64,000 bases of DNA from a virus. Below the pieces are notes generated by a model. That model worked only from the letters and a program-made list of their open reading frames with translations, searched no databases and was not told the origin of the DNA. Shown in pieces: positions 49,416-58,089 of the stretch (positions within the stretch are counted from its first letter, which is position 1; each line of letters opens with the position of its first letter). The position numbers and the translations under genes are program-made. The stretch covers positions 37,658-101,657 of the IMG/VR virus record IMGVR_UViG_3300005841_000001; one strand, 5' to 3'.

Positions 49416-50051
49416 GTGAAAGGTGCCGACGGCGTCCGCGACCAGATCGCCGCGCTGCTCCAGTTCGAAGTCGCCCGGAAGGTCCCGCTGCTGCGCACCG
49501 CGTGGGACCTGACCGCTACCTCGATGCCCGAGATCGAACAGCTCGTGTCCGGTGAGCCACCGGACAGCGTGCTCGATTCCAGCGGCAATACGTGGGTCAA
49601 CGTGATCAACCCGCGCTTCCTGAAGACGCAGCGGGTCGATATCCAGCGCGGACTCCCGGTCTACCTCACCCGTTACTCGTGCCGCATCTACGTCTGGGCC
49701 AAGGCCGACAGCTGGGCCGACGTCCGTGCTGCGCGCGACCATCTCGCCGCGGCCTGCCGGCTCGCGCTCTTCGAATATCCGAACCTCACCCCGGGCGCCC
49801 GCGGGGACACCGGGTACCGACTGCACGAGAACACCTACACCGAGGAGTTCGGCGAGCCGTTCCGGGTGCGCAACTCGAAGGGCAACCGGGCGTGGGCCGG
49901 CGCGGTGCTCGCCATCGACGCCGATGTGCAGGAAACCCTCGAGGACGGATCGACCCGGCCACCGATCGGGGAGCTGGAGAACCCGCAGAACACGATCACC
50001 GTGACCGCCGCGGCCGCCGGCCCCGGCCAACCACTGCCAGGAGAGGACTGA
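49416..50051 (+). CDS. Tail terminator-type protein
   Basis: Encodes 211 residues from a GTG 2 nt after the previous stop, with GAGAGGG upstream. The YSCRIYVWAKADSWADVRAA region and its place between tail-completion and sheath genes fit minor tail or tail-terminator proteins. The function is inferred from gene order. Confidence 0.7.
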   Translation: MKGADGVRDQIAALLQFEVARKVPLLRTAWDLTATSMPEIEQLVSGEPPDSVLDSSGNTWVNVINPRFLKTQRVDIQRGLPVYLTRYSCRIYVWAKADSWADVRAARDHLAAACRLALFEYPNLTPGARGDTGYRLHENTYTEEFGEPFRVRNSKGNRAWAGAVLAIDADVQETLEDGSTRPPIGELENPQNTITVTAAAAGPGQPLPGED

Positions 50052-50327
50052 TTGATCATGCCCGGAACCCAGCGCAAGAAGACCGACACCGTCGCCCCCG
50101 AGCCGGACCCGGAGGAAAGCAGCTCGGCCCCGCAGGTCAAGCCGGAGGCCGACACCGCCTCGAAGTCGGACGAATCGGCCAAGCACACCCTCCTCAACCC
50201 GGGTAACACGACGATCACCTACACCGAGGATGGCCAGCAGCTCGACCCGGGCAAGACCGTCAACGTCGACGAACTCGACGACGTCGCCAAGGCCGCGATC
50301 GAGCGCGGCTACCTGATCGAGAAGTAG
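50052..50327 (+). CDS. Small tail-region protein
   Basis: Encodes 91 residues from TTG at 50052 (AGGAG at 8 nt) or 89 from ATG at 50058. Disordered charged N-terminus, then a compact beta domain (LLNPGNTTITYTEDGQQLDP ... AIERGYLIEK). Proteins like this often stand before sheath genes; role unknown. Confidence 0.75.
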   Translation: MIMPGTQRKKTDTVAPEPDPEESSSAPQVKPEADTASKSDESAKHTLLNPGNTTITYTEDGQQLDPGKTVNVDELDDVAKAAIERGYLIEK

Positions 50328-50427
50328 GCCGATCCCGGCGCGCCGACCCGGTCGGACGCGGGCTCGGTGACATCATTCGCACTGGTAGCGCGCGGCGCGC
50401 GACACCCGATGAGGAGAGGACCAGCAC

Positions 50428-51897
50428 ATGCCCGGAGTGTCCGTCACCACCGGCACGATCTCGGGCCCGAGCGCGCCAGCTCGTGCCCCGTCCAGCACAT
50501 ACTTCGCGGCCGGCCTCACCGAGCGGGGGCCCATCACCCCGCCGACCGTGCGCAACGCCATCTACAGCTTCAACCAGTTCGTCGCCACCTACGGCGCCCG
50601 GCCCTCCTTCGGCACCGCGTGGGACGACATCAAGACGTTCTTCGAGGAGGGCGGCACCCGGCTGTACTTCCAGCGGATCGTCGGCCCCGCGGCCGCCGCC
50701 GGAACTCTCGGCTCGGCGCTCGCCGACCGGGCCACCACTCCGGACGACACGCTGACCGTGGCCGCGGCAAGCCCTGGGGCCTGGTCCTCGCGCGTCAGCT
50801 TGAACGTGGTCGACGGTCCGACGGCCGCGACCTACCGGATCCAGGTGATGCTCGACGGGGCGGTGGTCGAGGACTTCACGAACCTCTCCAGCCCGCAGAA
50901 CGGCATCTCGAAGATCAACGCGACATCGCAGTTCATCCGGCTGGCCGACGCCGGCTCGACCACCGCGGCGCCGAACAACAACCCGAAGGCCACCACGACG
51001 CCGGTCACGATCGCCGCCGGCACCGACGACCGGGCCTCGATCAACACCGCGAGCTACATCGCCGCGCTGGACAAGTTCAGCGACGGCCTCGGCGACGGAA
51101 TCGTGGCACTGCCCGGCATCGGCCCCTCCGTGCACACCGCGCTGATCGCTCACGCTGACGCCCACAACCGAGTCGCCGCGCTGGCCGGTGCCCGGGGTGA
51201 CGACAAGGCGACGATGGCCAGTTACGCGGCCTCGATCGACGCCAAGCGGGCCGGCTACTTCGCGCCGTGGGTGCAGATCCAGGACGGGTTCGGCGGTGTG
51301 CGGGCCATCTCGCCCGAGGGCTTCGTGGCTGCCTGCCGAGCTCGAGCGCACGAACGGGTCGGCCCCTGGAAGGCCGCCGCCGGCGAGACCGGCAAGGCCC
51401 GGTTCCTGGTCGGCCCCGATCAGGTGTTCACCCCGGCGGAGGCGAACGACCTCGACGGCTCGAAGGTCAACATCATCCGGATCCTCGCCGGAGCGACCCG
51501 GCTCTACGGGTGGCGATCGCTCGCGGCCGACGTCGACAACTGGGGCATGCTCACCGGCGCGGACGTGATCAACCGGATCGTCGTCGAGGCGGCCGCGCAG
51601 ATGGAGCCGTACGTGTTCGACGTGATCGACTCTTCCGGGCACCTGCTCGCCTCGGTCACCGGCACGTTGACCGGCATCGTGCAGCCCATGGCCTCCGCCG
51701 GCGGGCTGTTCGCCGGCCGCGACCCCGCCGGGGACATCGTGGACCCCGGCTACAAGGTCACCGCCGACGACACGAACAACCCCGTGCAGTCGTTGGCGCT
51801 CAACCAGATTCTCGGTGCGGTCGGCGTGCGTGTCTCGCCGACCGCGGCGATGGTGTTCATCCAGGTGTCCAAGGCCGGCGTCACGGCCTCGCTGTAA
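50428..51897 (+). CDS. Tail sheath protein
   Basis: Encodes 489 residues behind GAGGAGAGG. Sheath features: MPGVSVTT start, STYFAAGLTERGPITPPTVR, a YFAPWVQIQDGFGGVRAISP stretch, and the C-terminal FIQVSKAGVTASL with the core PVQSLALNQILGAVGVRVSP. It polymerises around the tube and contracts to drive it through the cell wall, showing the phage is a myovirus. Confidence 0.93.
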   Translation: MPGVSVTTGTISGPSAPARAPSSTYFAAGLTERGPITPPTVRNAIYSFNQFVATYGARPSFGTAWDDIKTFFEEGGTRLYFQRIVGPAAAAGTLGSALADRATTPDDTLTVAAASPGAWSSRVSLNVVDGPTAATYRIQVMLDGAVVEDFTNLSSPQNGISKINATSQFIRLADAGSTTAAPNNNPKATTTPVTIAAGTDDRASINTASYIAALDKFSDGLGDGIVALPGIGPSVHTALIAHADAHNRVAALAGARGDDKATMASYAASIDAKRAGYFAPWVQIQDGFGGVRAISPEGFVAACRARAHERVGPWKAAAGETGKARFLVGPDQVFTPAEANDLDGSKVNIIRILAGATRLYGWRSLAADVDNWGMLTGADVINRIVVEAAAQMEPYVFDVIDSSGHLLASVTGTLTGIVQPMASAGGLFAGRDPAGDIVDPGYKVTADDTNNPVQSLALNQILGAVGVRVSPTAAMVFIQVSKAGVTASL

Positions 51898-51916
51898 GAA
51901 AGGAGGTGCGCACCAA

Positions 51917-52321
51917 ATGACCGTTTCCGCACAGCGGCAGGCGTTGATCAAGGTCGACGGCATCGACGGGTTCTTCGCGCAGAAGACCGGCGGTGAGGTC
52001 GGATCCGACACGAACAAGGCCTGGAACGGCGGCGAACGCAAGCCGCAGGTCGTGGCCGCGCCACCGGAGACCGGCGACGTCGTGGTCACCCGGCCCTACG
52101 ACGCCGAGCTGCACCAGGACCTGATCGAGCGGCTCGCGAAGATGGTGGGCATGTGGGAGACCACACTGTCGATCACCCCGACGCACACCGACCTGACGGC
52201 GGTGAAGGCGACCCCGACGGTGCACCCGAACGCGCTGCTGACCAACCTCCGTCGGCCGGAGTGGGACGCGTCCTCGGGCGACGTCTCCGACTGGGAGCTG
52301 ACGTTCGCCGTCCCTGAATAG
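51917..52321 (+). CDS. Tail tube protein
   Basis: Encodes 134 residues behind AAAGGAGGTG. Starts MTVSAQRQALIKVDGIDGFF and ends in a beta-rich SDWELTFAVPE; size and position directly after the sheath fit the inner tube of contractile tails. Confidence 0.85.
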   Translation: MTVSAQRQALIKVDGIDGFFAQKTGGEVGSDTNKAWNGGERKPQVVAAPPETGDVVVTRPYDAELHQDLIERLAKMVGMWETTLSITPTHTDLTAVKATPTVHPNALLTNLRRPEWDASSGDVSDWELTFAVPE

Positions 52322-52327
52322 ACCCCT

Positions 52328-52419
52328 GCCGGGCGCGGCGGAGCGGTCATGGAGCTTCCCTCCCACGGGTGTGCTCCGTGGCCGCCCCGCCGCGCCCGGC
52401 CCGTACAACACCCGTGGGA
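52328..52419 (+). promoter_or_regulatory. Two mutually exclusive long stems (possible RNA switch/terminator)
   Basis: Stem A: GCCGGGCGCGGCGG (52328-52341) pairs perfectly with 52387-52400. Stem B: TCCCACGGGTGT (52361-52372) pairs perfectly with 52408-52419, next to the Shine-Dalgarno of the chaperone gene. The 5' arm of B lies in the loop of A. Confidence 0.65.
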
Positions 52420-52431
52420 AGGAACACCCTC

Positions 52432-53058
52432 ATGACCGAATTCGATGGGTCCACCGCCGGCGCAGGCACGCTGCCCGGCTACCCAACCGGGACGCCCCCG
52501 TACGTGTCGACCGGCCCGCAGCACGAGCTCGAGGAGGAACCGGCCGCGCCGGTGTCCTCGTTGGACATGCTCGTCAAGGCCGTCGCCGAGCGGGACGCGG
52601 CACAGGACACCGGCCACGTGCGCATCCCCATTCCGGGGCTGGACGGTGTGCGCATGGTGTGCCGCATCGACTTCCCGTATCCGGAGTGGGAGAAGTGGCA
52701 GACGCTCGCCATTCCGAAGGAGAAGCGGCGCAAGCCCGAACCGATGGACATGCGGCAGAACGTCCTCATGACATTGGCGCTGAACAACACCTGCGAGTAC
52801 CTCGAGTTCAAAACCGGGGAGACATGGGCGCCCATCACCGGGTCGAACGGCGCGCCGATGGAGTACGCCGGCGATGAGATGCTGCGCAAGTTCAACGTGA
52901 TGGACAAGGTGTCGCTCCTGCGGGCGCTGTTCGGTGGCAAGGACGGGCACATCCTGCGGGCCGGCCGGCGAGTCGTCGCGGCGGCCGGCTACAGCGACGA
53001 GGCCGAGGAACGCGAGGCGCTCGCCGAGGACGAGGCCGAGTCGGACCCTTTGGGCTGA
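52432..53058 (+). CDS. Tail assembly chaperone, unshifted form
   Basis: Encodes 208 residues. Acidic N-terminus, a central domain (VRIPIPGLDGVRMVCRIDFP ... NNTCEYLEFKTG) and an acidic end. Placed between tube and tape measure, with a -1 slippery site just before its stop, as for lambda G/GT-type chaperones that coat the tape measure during tail assembly. Confidence 0.88.
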   Translation: MTEFDGSTAGAGTLPGYPTGTPPYVSTGPQHELEEEPAAPVSSLDMLVKAVAERDAAQDTGHVRIPIPGLDGVRMVCRIDFPYPEWEKWQTLAIPKEKRRKPEPMDMRQNVLMTLALNNTCEYLEFKTGETWAPITGSNGAPMEYAGDEMLRKFNVMDKVSLLRALFGGKDGHILRAGRRVVAAAGYSDEAEEREALAEDEAESDPLG

Positions 53059-53309
53059 ACGCGCTCTCCGGCGCTCCACCGCGGTCGACGCGGGCCGAGC
53101 GGTTCGCCGAGCGGATCGAGTGGCTCTCGCACCACCGCACGGTGGTGACGATCGCCCGGGTGGCGAAGATGTTCGGGATGGACCCGGTGGCCGTGCTGCA
53201 AGACGGCGGCGACGAGACCATCCTGCACATCAGGCTCGCGGCCTACGCGGTTGCGGCTCGAGATGAGGAAGAGCAAGCCCGGAAGATGAAGTCGAAAGGG
53301 AAGTCGTGA
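53043..53309 (+). CDS. Frameshift extension of tail assembly chaperone (GT-like)
   Basis: The heptamer C-CCT-TTG at 53046-53052, two codons before the zero-frame stop, is a standard X-XXY-YYZ slippery site. A -1 shift continues without stop to 53309, adding about 86 residues (FAERIEWLSHHRTVVTIARV ... MFGMDPVAVLQ). There is no own start with a Shine-Dalgarno. The fusion of about 292 residues would be made at low ratio. Confidence 0.85.
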   Translation, partial: GPFGLNALSGAPPRSTRAERFAERIEWLSHHRTVVTIARVAKMFGMDPVAVLQDGGDETILHIRLAAYAVAARDEEEQARKMKSKGKS

Positions 53310-53476
53310 GCGCTATCGAATGGTGCTTTGCCATCGCGCTGGGCCTGGTGATCGTTTACTGCATCACGCCATGGGACAAGTACGGCGCCTTGCGGATCAC
53401 GCTCGCCGTCCTGGCTGCGGTCGCGCTGCTGATCGGAGTGCTGATCGGCACCGGGGTCATCCCGACGGCGAGGTAA
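53306..53476 (+). CDS. 56-residue two-span membrane protein
   Basis: Starts at a GTG overlapping the frameshift product's stop (GTGA). Two hydrophobic segments (about 6-20 and 30-50) around a polar ITPWDKYGALRIT loop. Possibly holin-like in shape, but an unusual place; role unknown. Confidence 0.65.
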   Translation: MSAIEWCFAIALGLVIVYCITPWDKYGALRITLAVLAAVALLIGVLIGTGVIPTAR

Positions 53477-53511
53477 GCTGTCGGCAATGGCTCGCCAGGG
53501 TCCATGATCAC

Positions 53512-53546
53512 AACGAAGCCCCCAGGTCTCCCCTGGGGGCTTCGTT
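53512..53546 (+). terminator. Terminator hairpin
   Basis: Stem AACGAAGCCCCCAGG / CCTGGGGGCTTCGTT with a 5-nt loop, before the tape measure gene. Confidence 0.85.
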
Positions 53547-53592
53547 GTATCACCGATGGAACCTTCCCCGCGTCCCGCAGGACGACAGTACG

Positions 53593-53621
53593 AGCATAGC
53601 CGACGTGAGCCGGCTTGTCTA
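53593..53621 (-). promoter_or_regulatory. Isolated leftward promoter-operator in the tail block
   Basis: Minus strand: -35 TAGACA, spacer AGCCGGCTCACGTCGGC, -10 TATGCT, with a second half-operator (TCTAGCCGAGCTA) adjoining at 53619-53631. It points against the tail genes and has no leftward gene downstream. Confidence 0.6.
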
Positions 53622-53726
53622 GCCGAGCTATCGACAAGTCGACCCGGCCGCCCGCGCGCCTCCCGGCCGGCCGCACACCAGCCCGCGATGATCGCTGTGA
53701 CCTGCGTACCCATGAGGAGGTGAGCG

Positions 53727-56700
53727 GTGCCCGACGGCAGCGAGGAAGCGCGGATCAAGGCCTCCGTCGACGACGATATGTCGGCGGCTCTGGCCCGGAT
53801 CGAACAGCGCATCCGCAGTGTCGAGGACGCCGTGGACGACCTCGGGCACGCCGGCGAGAAGGCCGGCGCCGAGGGTGGCGCCGGGTTTGACCAGCTCGGC
53901 GACAAGGTCGCCGGCGCCGGCCGGAAAGCGACCAAAGCCAAGAGGCCGATCGGCGAAGCCGGTGACGAGGCCGTCAAATCCGGGCTCAAGGCCGAGGTCG
54001 CCTCGAAGCAGTTCGACGACCTCGGCAAGAAGTTCCGGAAGGTCGGGAAGGAGGGCGGCGGCCTCTCCACGATCTTCAAGGTGTTCAAGCTCGCCGGCAT
54101 CATCACCGGGGCATTCGCCCTCGCCGGCGGCCTGTCGGCCATCGGCGCCGGCGGAGCGATCGCCGTCGGCGGGCTCGCGCCGGTCGTGGGTGTCGTCGCC
54201 GGTGCGCTTCCGATCTTCGCCGCGGCGAAGCTATCGATGCTGCTGTTCAAGCTCGCAGCCGACCAGCTCGAGCCATCGCTGACCCGGATCAAGAACCAGT
54301 TCACCGAGCTGGGCCCGGTCATCGCCCGCGGCGGCCTACAGTCCGGGCTGGACTACTTCGCGAACTCGCTGGAGAAGCTCGCCAAAGTCACCGGGCGCGG
54401 GCTCGCCGGCCTCGGCGGGGAACTCGGCCTGGCCGCCCGCAATGCCGGTGACATCGCGAAGTCCTCGCCGTTCCTGGCTCAGGTGTCGCGGATCTTCGAG
54501 GGCCTGCGCCCCATCCTGCGGTTCGTGCTCGCCGGCCTGCTCTCGATCGCACAGGCGGTGCTCAACGTCACCGAGGCAGCGATACCGGCCGCGCAGGACA
54601 TGGCGAAGATGTTCGCCAACATCGCCGAGGACCTGCGCAAGTGGACCGCCGAGCAACTCGCCAACGGCAAGATGACGCAGTTCATCACGAACGCGTGGAC
54701 GCTGTTCGTGCGGATCATCGGTGTGGTCGTTGACGTCGTGGTCGGGCTCTACAACATCTTCCGCGTCGCGGCCGGCTTCTCCGGCGAGTTCGGCCAGTCC
54801 ATCCATGATCTTGCGTGGGAGTTCCGCCTGTGGACCGCGTCAGCAGAGGGACAAGCGCGGATTACGAAGTACTTCCAGGACTCGCTCCCCGCGCTGCGCG
54901 AGATGGGCAAGCTGATCGGCTTCGTTGTCGGAGGACTCGCCGGCCTGGGGGCCAACCAGAACGTCGCACCGCTGCTGGCACAGATCAACTCCGAGTTGTT
55001 GCCCGCCTTGGCTTTGCTGGTGAACAAGCTCGCCGGCGCGGGTGGCCTCGGCCCGACACTGATCGATGTAGCCACGCAGCTTGCGACCCTCTTCGCCGGA
55101 CTGGACTTCTCCGGGCTCGGCGCGTTCGTGATGGCCATCAACGGGCTCCTGCACGCCCTGGTGTGGCTTCAGCAGAACGTGCCCGGCGCCAACTTCGTGA
55201 TCTCCTCGCTGCTGTTCACCATGCTGGGGTTCAAGCTGATGGGCCCGGTGTTCGACACGATCGGCCGGGGGGCGCAGGCGTTCGGCTGGATGAAGGCTGC
55301 GCTCACCGCGACCGAGGGCCTGTCGGTCGGGCAGAAGATTTTCGGTGGCGCACTGAAGTGGGTGGGCGGGCTACTCTCCAGCCTCGGCAGCGTCGTGATG
55401 AACGTCGTGGTGCCCGCCCTGCGCATGATCGCTATCGCCGGCGTCGGGGCCCTGCGCACGCTCTCAACGGCGCTGTTCACCACCCCCGTCGGCTGGATCA
55501 TCTTGGCGATCATCGCCATCGTCGCGGCCATCTATCTACTGTGGACCAAGTGCGCGTGGTTCCGCGATGCCGTGAAGGCCGTGTGGGAAGCGATCAAGAC
55601 GGCGGCGATGGCGGTATGGAACGCGATCAAGATCGCCATCACAGCCGTGGTCGACGCCGTCGTGGCAGCGTGGAACTGGGCCGGCAACCTCGTGATGACA
55701 GTGTGGAATGCACTGAAAACCGCGTGGCAGGCGACCGTCGATTTCGTCGTCATGGTAGCAATGTGGATCTGGGATCACGGCCTTAAGCAAGTGCTTAGCG
55801 TCATCGCTACCGGCTTCAATATCGCATTCTCGATCGTCAAGTTCATCGTGCAGACGGTGATCTTCTTCATTGCATTGCAGATCAAGCTCATCGCAACGGC
55901 CGCGGAATTTGTCTGGAGCATCATCGTCGCCGTGTTCAAGTGGGGCGTCGGAATTGCCATGACGGTGTTTCAGGCAATGACAGACGCCCTCGCGGCTGCC
56001 TGGAACTGGCTATGGACAACGATCATCAAGCCGGTGATCGACCTTTTCGTGACCGCCTGGAACAACACGGTCACGACGCTGACGCAGGCCTGGAATTTGC
56101 TCACCGGCATCATTGCAGCCGGTTGGAATTGGCTCTGGACGACGATCATCAAGCCGGTCATCGACTTCTTCGTGTGGGCTTGGAATACCGCGGTCACCGG
56201 AATTCAGACCGCGGCTAGTTGGTTGTGGGATGGGATCACCGCGCGCGTCCAGGCATTCTGGAATTGGATTTCTCCATTCTTCACTTGGATCGGAAATGTC
56301 GGCTCGGCCGCGTGGCGGATAATTTCGGACACCGCGTCGACGATCTGGGATGCCGTCAGCGGCGTGTGGAACAAGGTAACCGGCTTCCTTGGCGGCGTGT
56401 TCGACAGACTCAAGAGCGCCGGCACCGGCGTGTGGGACGCGATCAAGAGCGCTGCGAGCGCCGTCGGTGATGCGATCCAAGGCGTCTGGAACGGCATCGT
56501 CAGCACCGTCAAGGGCGTCTGGAACTTCATCGCCCGCGGCTGGAACTCGATACCCGGCGTGACGATCCCCGACTGGGTCCCGATGATCGGCGGCAAAACT
56601 TTCTCACTTCCGAAGCTGCCCATGCTGTGGCGTGGTGGTGACGTCGCCGGCGGTGGGCCGGCGATCGTCGGCGAGCACGGACCCGAACCGCTGGTGGTCA

Positions 56701-57062
56701 ACGGTCGCTACGCCGGCATGGTCGGCCAGGGTGGACCCGAGGTGGCCAACATCCCCAAGGGTGGGTACGTCGTGCCCAACCTGAGTACCCTGTCCGCGCT
56801 GCCCGGCTTGGCCAAGACCATTCCATCCGGCGTCGCCCGTGCGGTGGCGGCCAGTGTGCCCGGCTACGCTGCCCCCTCCGGCGGTGGCGCTTCCACTGCC
56901 GCGCTCGCTCGCGAGGTACGTCACCTTGCCGCCGCCATCGCCGAACGCACCCCGCCCATCGTGGCGAACAGCTCCGACACCGCGGCCGAGGTCCTCGCCG
57001 CACTCAAGCAACGTGACCGCGAGAAGGAACTCAGCGGCAAGTACCACTATGGGAGTAACTGA
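53727..57062 (+). CDS. Tail tape measure protein
   Basis: Encodes 1,111 residues from a GTG behind GAGGAGGTG. N-terminal coiled coil ([20 protein letters not shown]), hydrophobic segments near 110-180 and 560-640, then Trp-rich repeats ([17 protein letters not shown] and near copies, residues 740-850) and a C-terminal conserved stretch [20 protein letters not shown] typical of tape measures. It sets tail length and probably helps DNA cross the membrane. An interior band of AT-richer codons (about 55.8-56.4 kb) marks the repeats. Confidence 0.92.
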   Translation: MPDGSEEARIKASVDDDMSAALARIEQRIRSVEDAVDDLGHAGEKAGAEGGAGFDQLGDKVAGAGRKATKAKRPIGEAGDEAVKSGLKAEVASKQFDDLGKKFRKVGKEGGGLSTIFKVFKLAGIITGAFALAGGLSAIGAGGAIAVGGLAPVVGVVAGALPIFAAAKLSMLLFKLAADQLEPSLTRIKNQFTELGPVIARGGLQSGLDYFANSLEKLAKVTGRGLAGLGGELGLAARNAGDIAKSSPFLAQVSRIFEGLRPILRFVLAGLLSIAQAVLNVTEAAIPAAQDMAKMFANIAEDLRKWTAEQLANGKMTQFITNAWTLFVRIIGVVVDVVVGLYNIFRVAAGFSGEFGQSIHDLAWEFRLWTASAEGQARITKYFQDSLPALREMGKLIGFVVGGLAGLGANQNVAPLLAQINSELLPALALLVNKLAGAGGLGPTLIDVATQLATLFAGLDFSGLGAFVMAINGLLHALVWLQQNVPGANFVISSLLFTMLGFKLMGPVFDTIGRGAQAFGWMKAALTATEGLSVGQKIFGGALKWVGGLLSSLGSVVMNVVVPALRMIAIAGVGALRTLSTALFTTPVGWIILAIIAIVAAIYLLWTKCAWFRDAVKAVWEAIKTAAMAVWNAIKIAITAVVDAVVAAWNWAGNLVMTVWNALKTAWQATVDFVVMVAMWIWDHGLKQVLSVIATGFNIAFSIVKFIVQTVIFFIALQIKLIATAAEFVWSIIVAVFKWGVGIAMTVFQAMTDALAAAWNWLWTTIIKPVIDLFVTAWNNTVTTLTQAWNLLTGIIAAGWNWLWTTIIKPVIDFFVWAWNTAVTGIQTAASWLWDGITARVQAFWNWISPFFTWIGNVGSAAWRIISDTASTIWDAVSGVWNKVTGFLGGVFDRLKSAGTGVWDAIKSAASAVGDAIQGVWNGIVSTVKGVWNFIARGWNSIPGVTIPDWVPMIGGKTFSLPKLPMLWRGGDVAGGGPAIVGEHGPEPLVVNGRYAGMVGQGGPEVANIPKGGYVVPNLSTLSALPGLAKTIPSGVARAVAASVPGYAAPSGGGASTAALAREVRHLAAAIAERTPPIVANSSDTAAEVLAALKQRDREKELSGKYHYGSN

Positions 57063-57766
57063 TGGCCAGCTACGGGAGTCTCGGCGTCATCCGGGACCGC
57101 GTGTCCGGCCTGAACTTCGGCGGCCGTGTCGGCGAACGCATGTACCTGGTCACCGAAGACGGCAGGGTCAGCTACTCGTTTCACCTTGCTCCGCGCGAGA
57201 TCGACTACGGCGGGTTCAATCAGGACTGGGTCGAGACCGACCGGTCCGGGAACACGCCGCTGCTGCTGCGCAAGGGCGACAACCTCGACACCATGGCGTT
57301 CACGTTCATGATGGTCGAGACGCGCAACCGCGACTTCGTCGAGATGACCGAGTCGATCCTTGCGCTCAAAGCTGTAGCGAAGTCCAGGCTTCGCGTGCTG
57401 GTGTCGTATTCCCGGCTCGAGGCCGGCCTGTGGCGCATCACCGACGCCTCGGCATCGTCGGTTCTGCGTCATCCCGATCCGGAGAACAACGAGCCGATCC
57501 AGGCCACCGCAACGGTCAAGTTGACCCGCGCTTCCGATCCGGCAGTGGCGATCGGCCCGGTGTCAGGTGGGACACAGCCGGCGCCCTCCGCTCCGAAGCC
57601 GGCGCCCCCGCGCACCTACACCGTCCGCAAGGGCGATTGCCTGTGGAACATTGCGCAGCGGTACTACGGGAAGGGCACTTTGTGGCCGCGGATCTTCGAT
57701 GCGAATCGCTCGAAGATCAAGGATCCACATTGGATTTACCCGGGGCAGGTGTTCGTCATCCCATGA
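57062..57766 (+). CDS. LysM baseplate/tail protein (XkdP-like)
   Basis: Encodes 234 residues. Residues 1-165 are a tail-type domain ([20 protein letters not shown]). A Pro-rich linker leads to a LysM domain at 185-234 ([20 protein letters not shown] ... [11 protein letters not shown]), which binds peptidoglycan or docks the hub. Overlaps the tape measure stop by 1 bp. Confidence 0.9.
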   Translation: MASYGSLGVIRDRVSGLNFGGRVGERMYLVTEDGRVSYSFHLAPREIDYGGFNQDWVETDRSGNTPLLLRKGDNLDTMAFTFMMVETRNRDFVEMTESILALKAVAKSRLRVLVSYSRLEAGLWRITDASASSVLRHPDPENNEPIQATATVKLTRASDPAVAIGPVSGGTQPAPSAPKPAPPRTYTVRKGDCLWNIAQRYYGKGTLWPRIFDANRSKIKDPHWIYPGQVFVIP

Positions 57767-58089
57767 GCGACAACGAAAACCCGACCGAAGACCGCCGAGT
57801 GGACCTCGGTCACGGCGTCTTCTACTCGAAGTGCATGTGGCACGGCTCGTGGGTGGCCATCCACGAGTGGCACAGGTGCGCCTCCCGCGTCGTGCCTGGA
57901 ATCTACGGTGATGGCACGACGGCCGGCTGGATCCCGTTCAACATCGCCGCCGCTGACGAGGTCACGACCGGGATCGGACCGCGCTGGGAGGTCGTTCAGT
58001 TCGAGCCGCTCACCCTGTCGCCGTCGCTGCAATGCCGGCTGTGCCCGCATCACGGGTTCATCCGGGAAGACCGCTGGGTTCCGGCATGA
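57763..58089 (+). CDS. DUF6527-like protein
   Basis: Encodes 108 residues. The C-terminal [20 protein letters not shown] resembles the DUF6527 signature (SPS-x2-C-x2-C...HG-x-I), a small zinc fold. The N-terminal 60 residues are Trp/His-rich. It is coupled to both baseplate neighbours by ATGA, so it is probably expressed with the baseplate; its role there is unknown. Confidence 0.75.
   Translation: MSDNENPTEDRRVDLGHGVFYSKCMWHGSWVAIHEWHRCASRVVPGIYGDGTTAGWIPFNIAAADEVTTGIGPRWEVVQFEPLTLSPSLQCRLCPHHGFIREDRWVPA

Noticed and set aside
53306-53476. Holin
   Set aside because: Two membrane spans alone do not show this; no endolysin gene is adjacent and the gene is coupled to tail chaperones.
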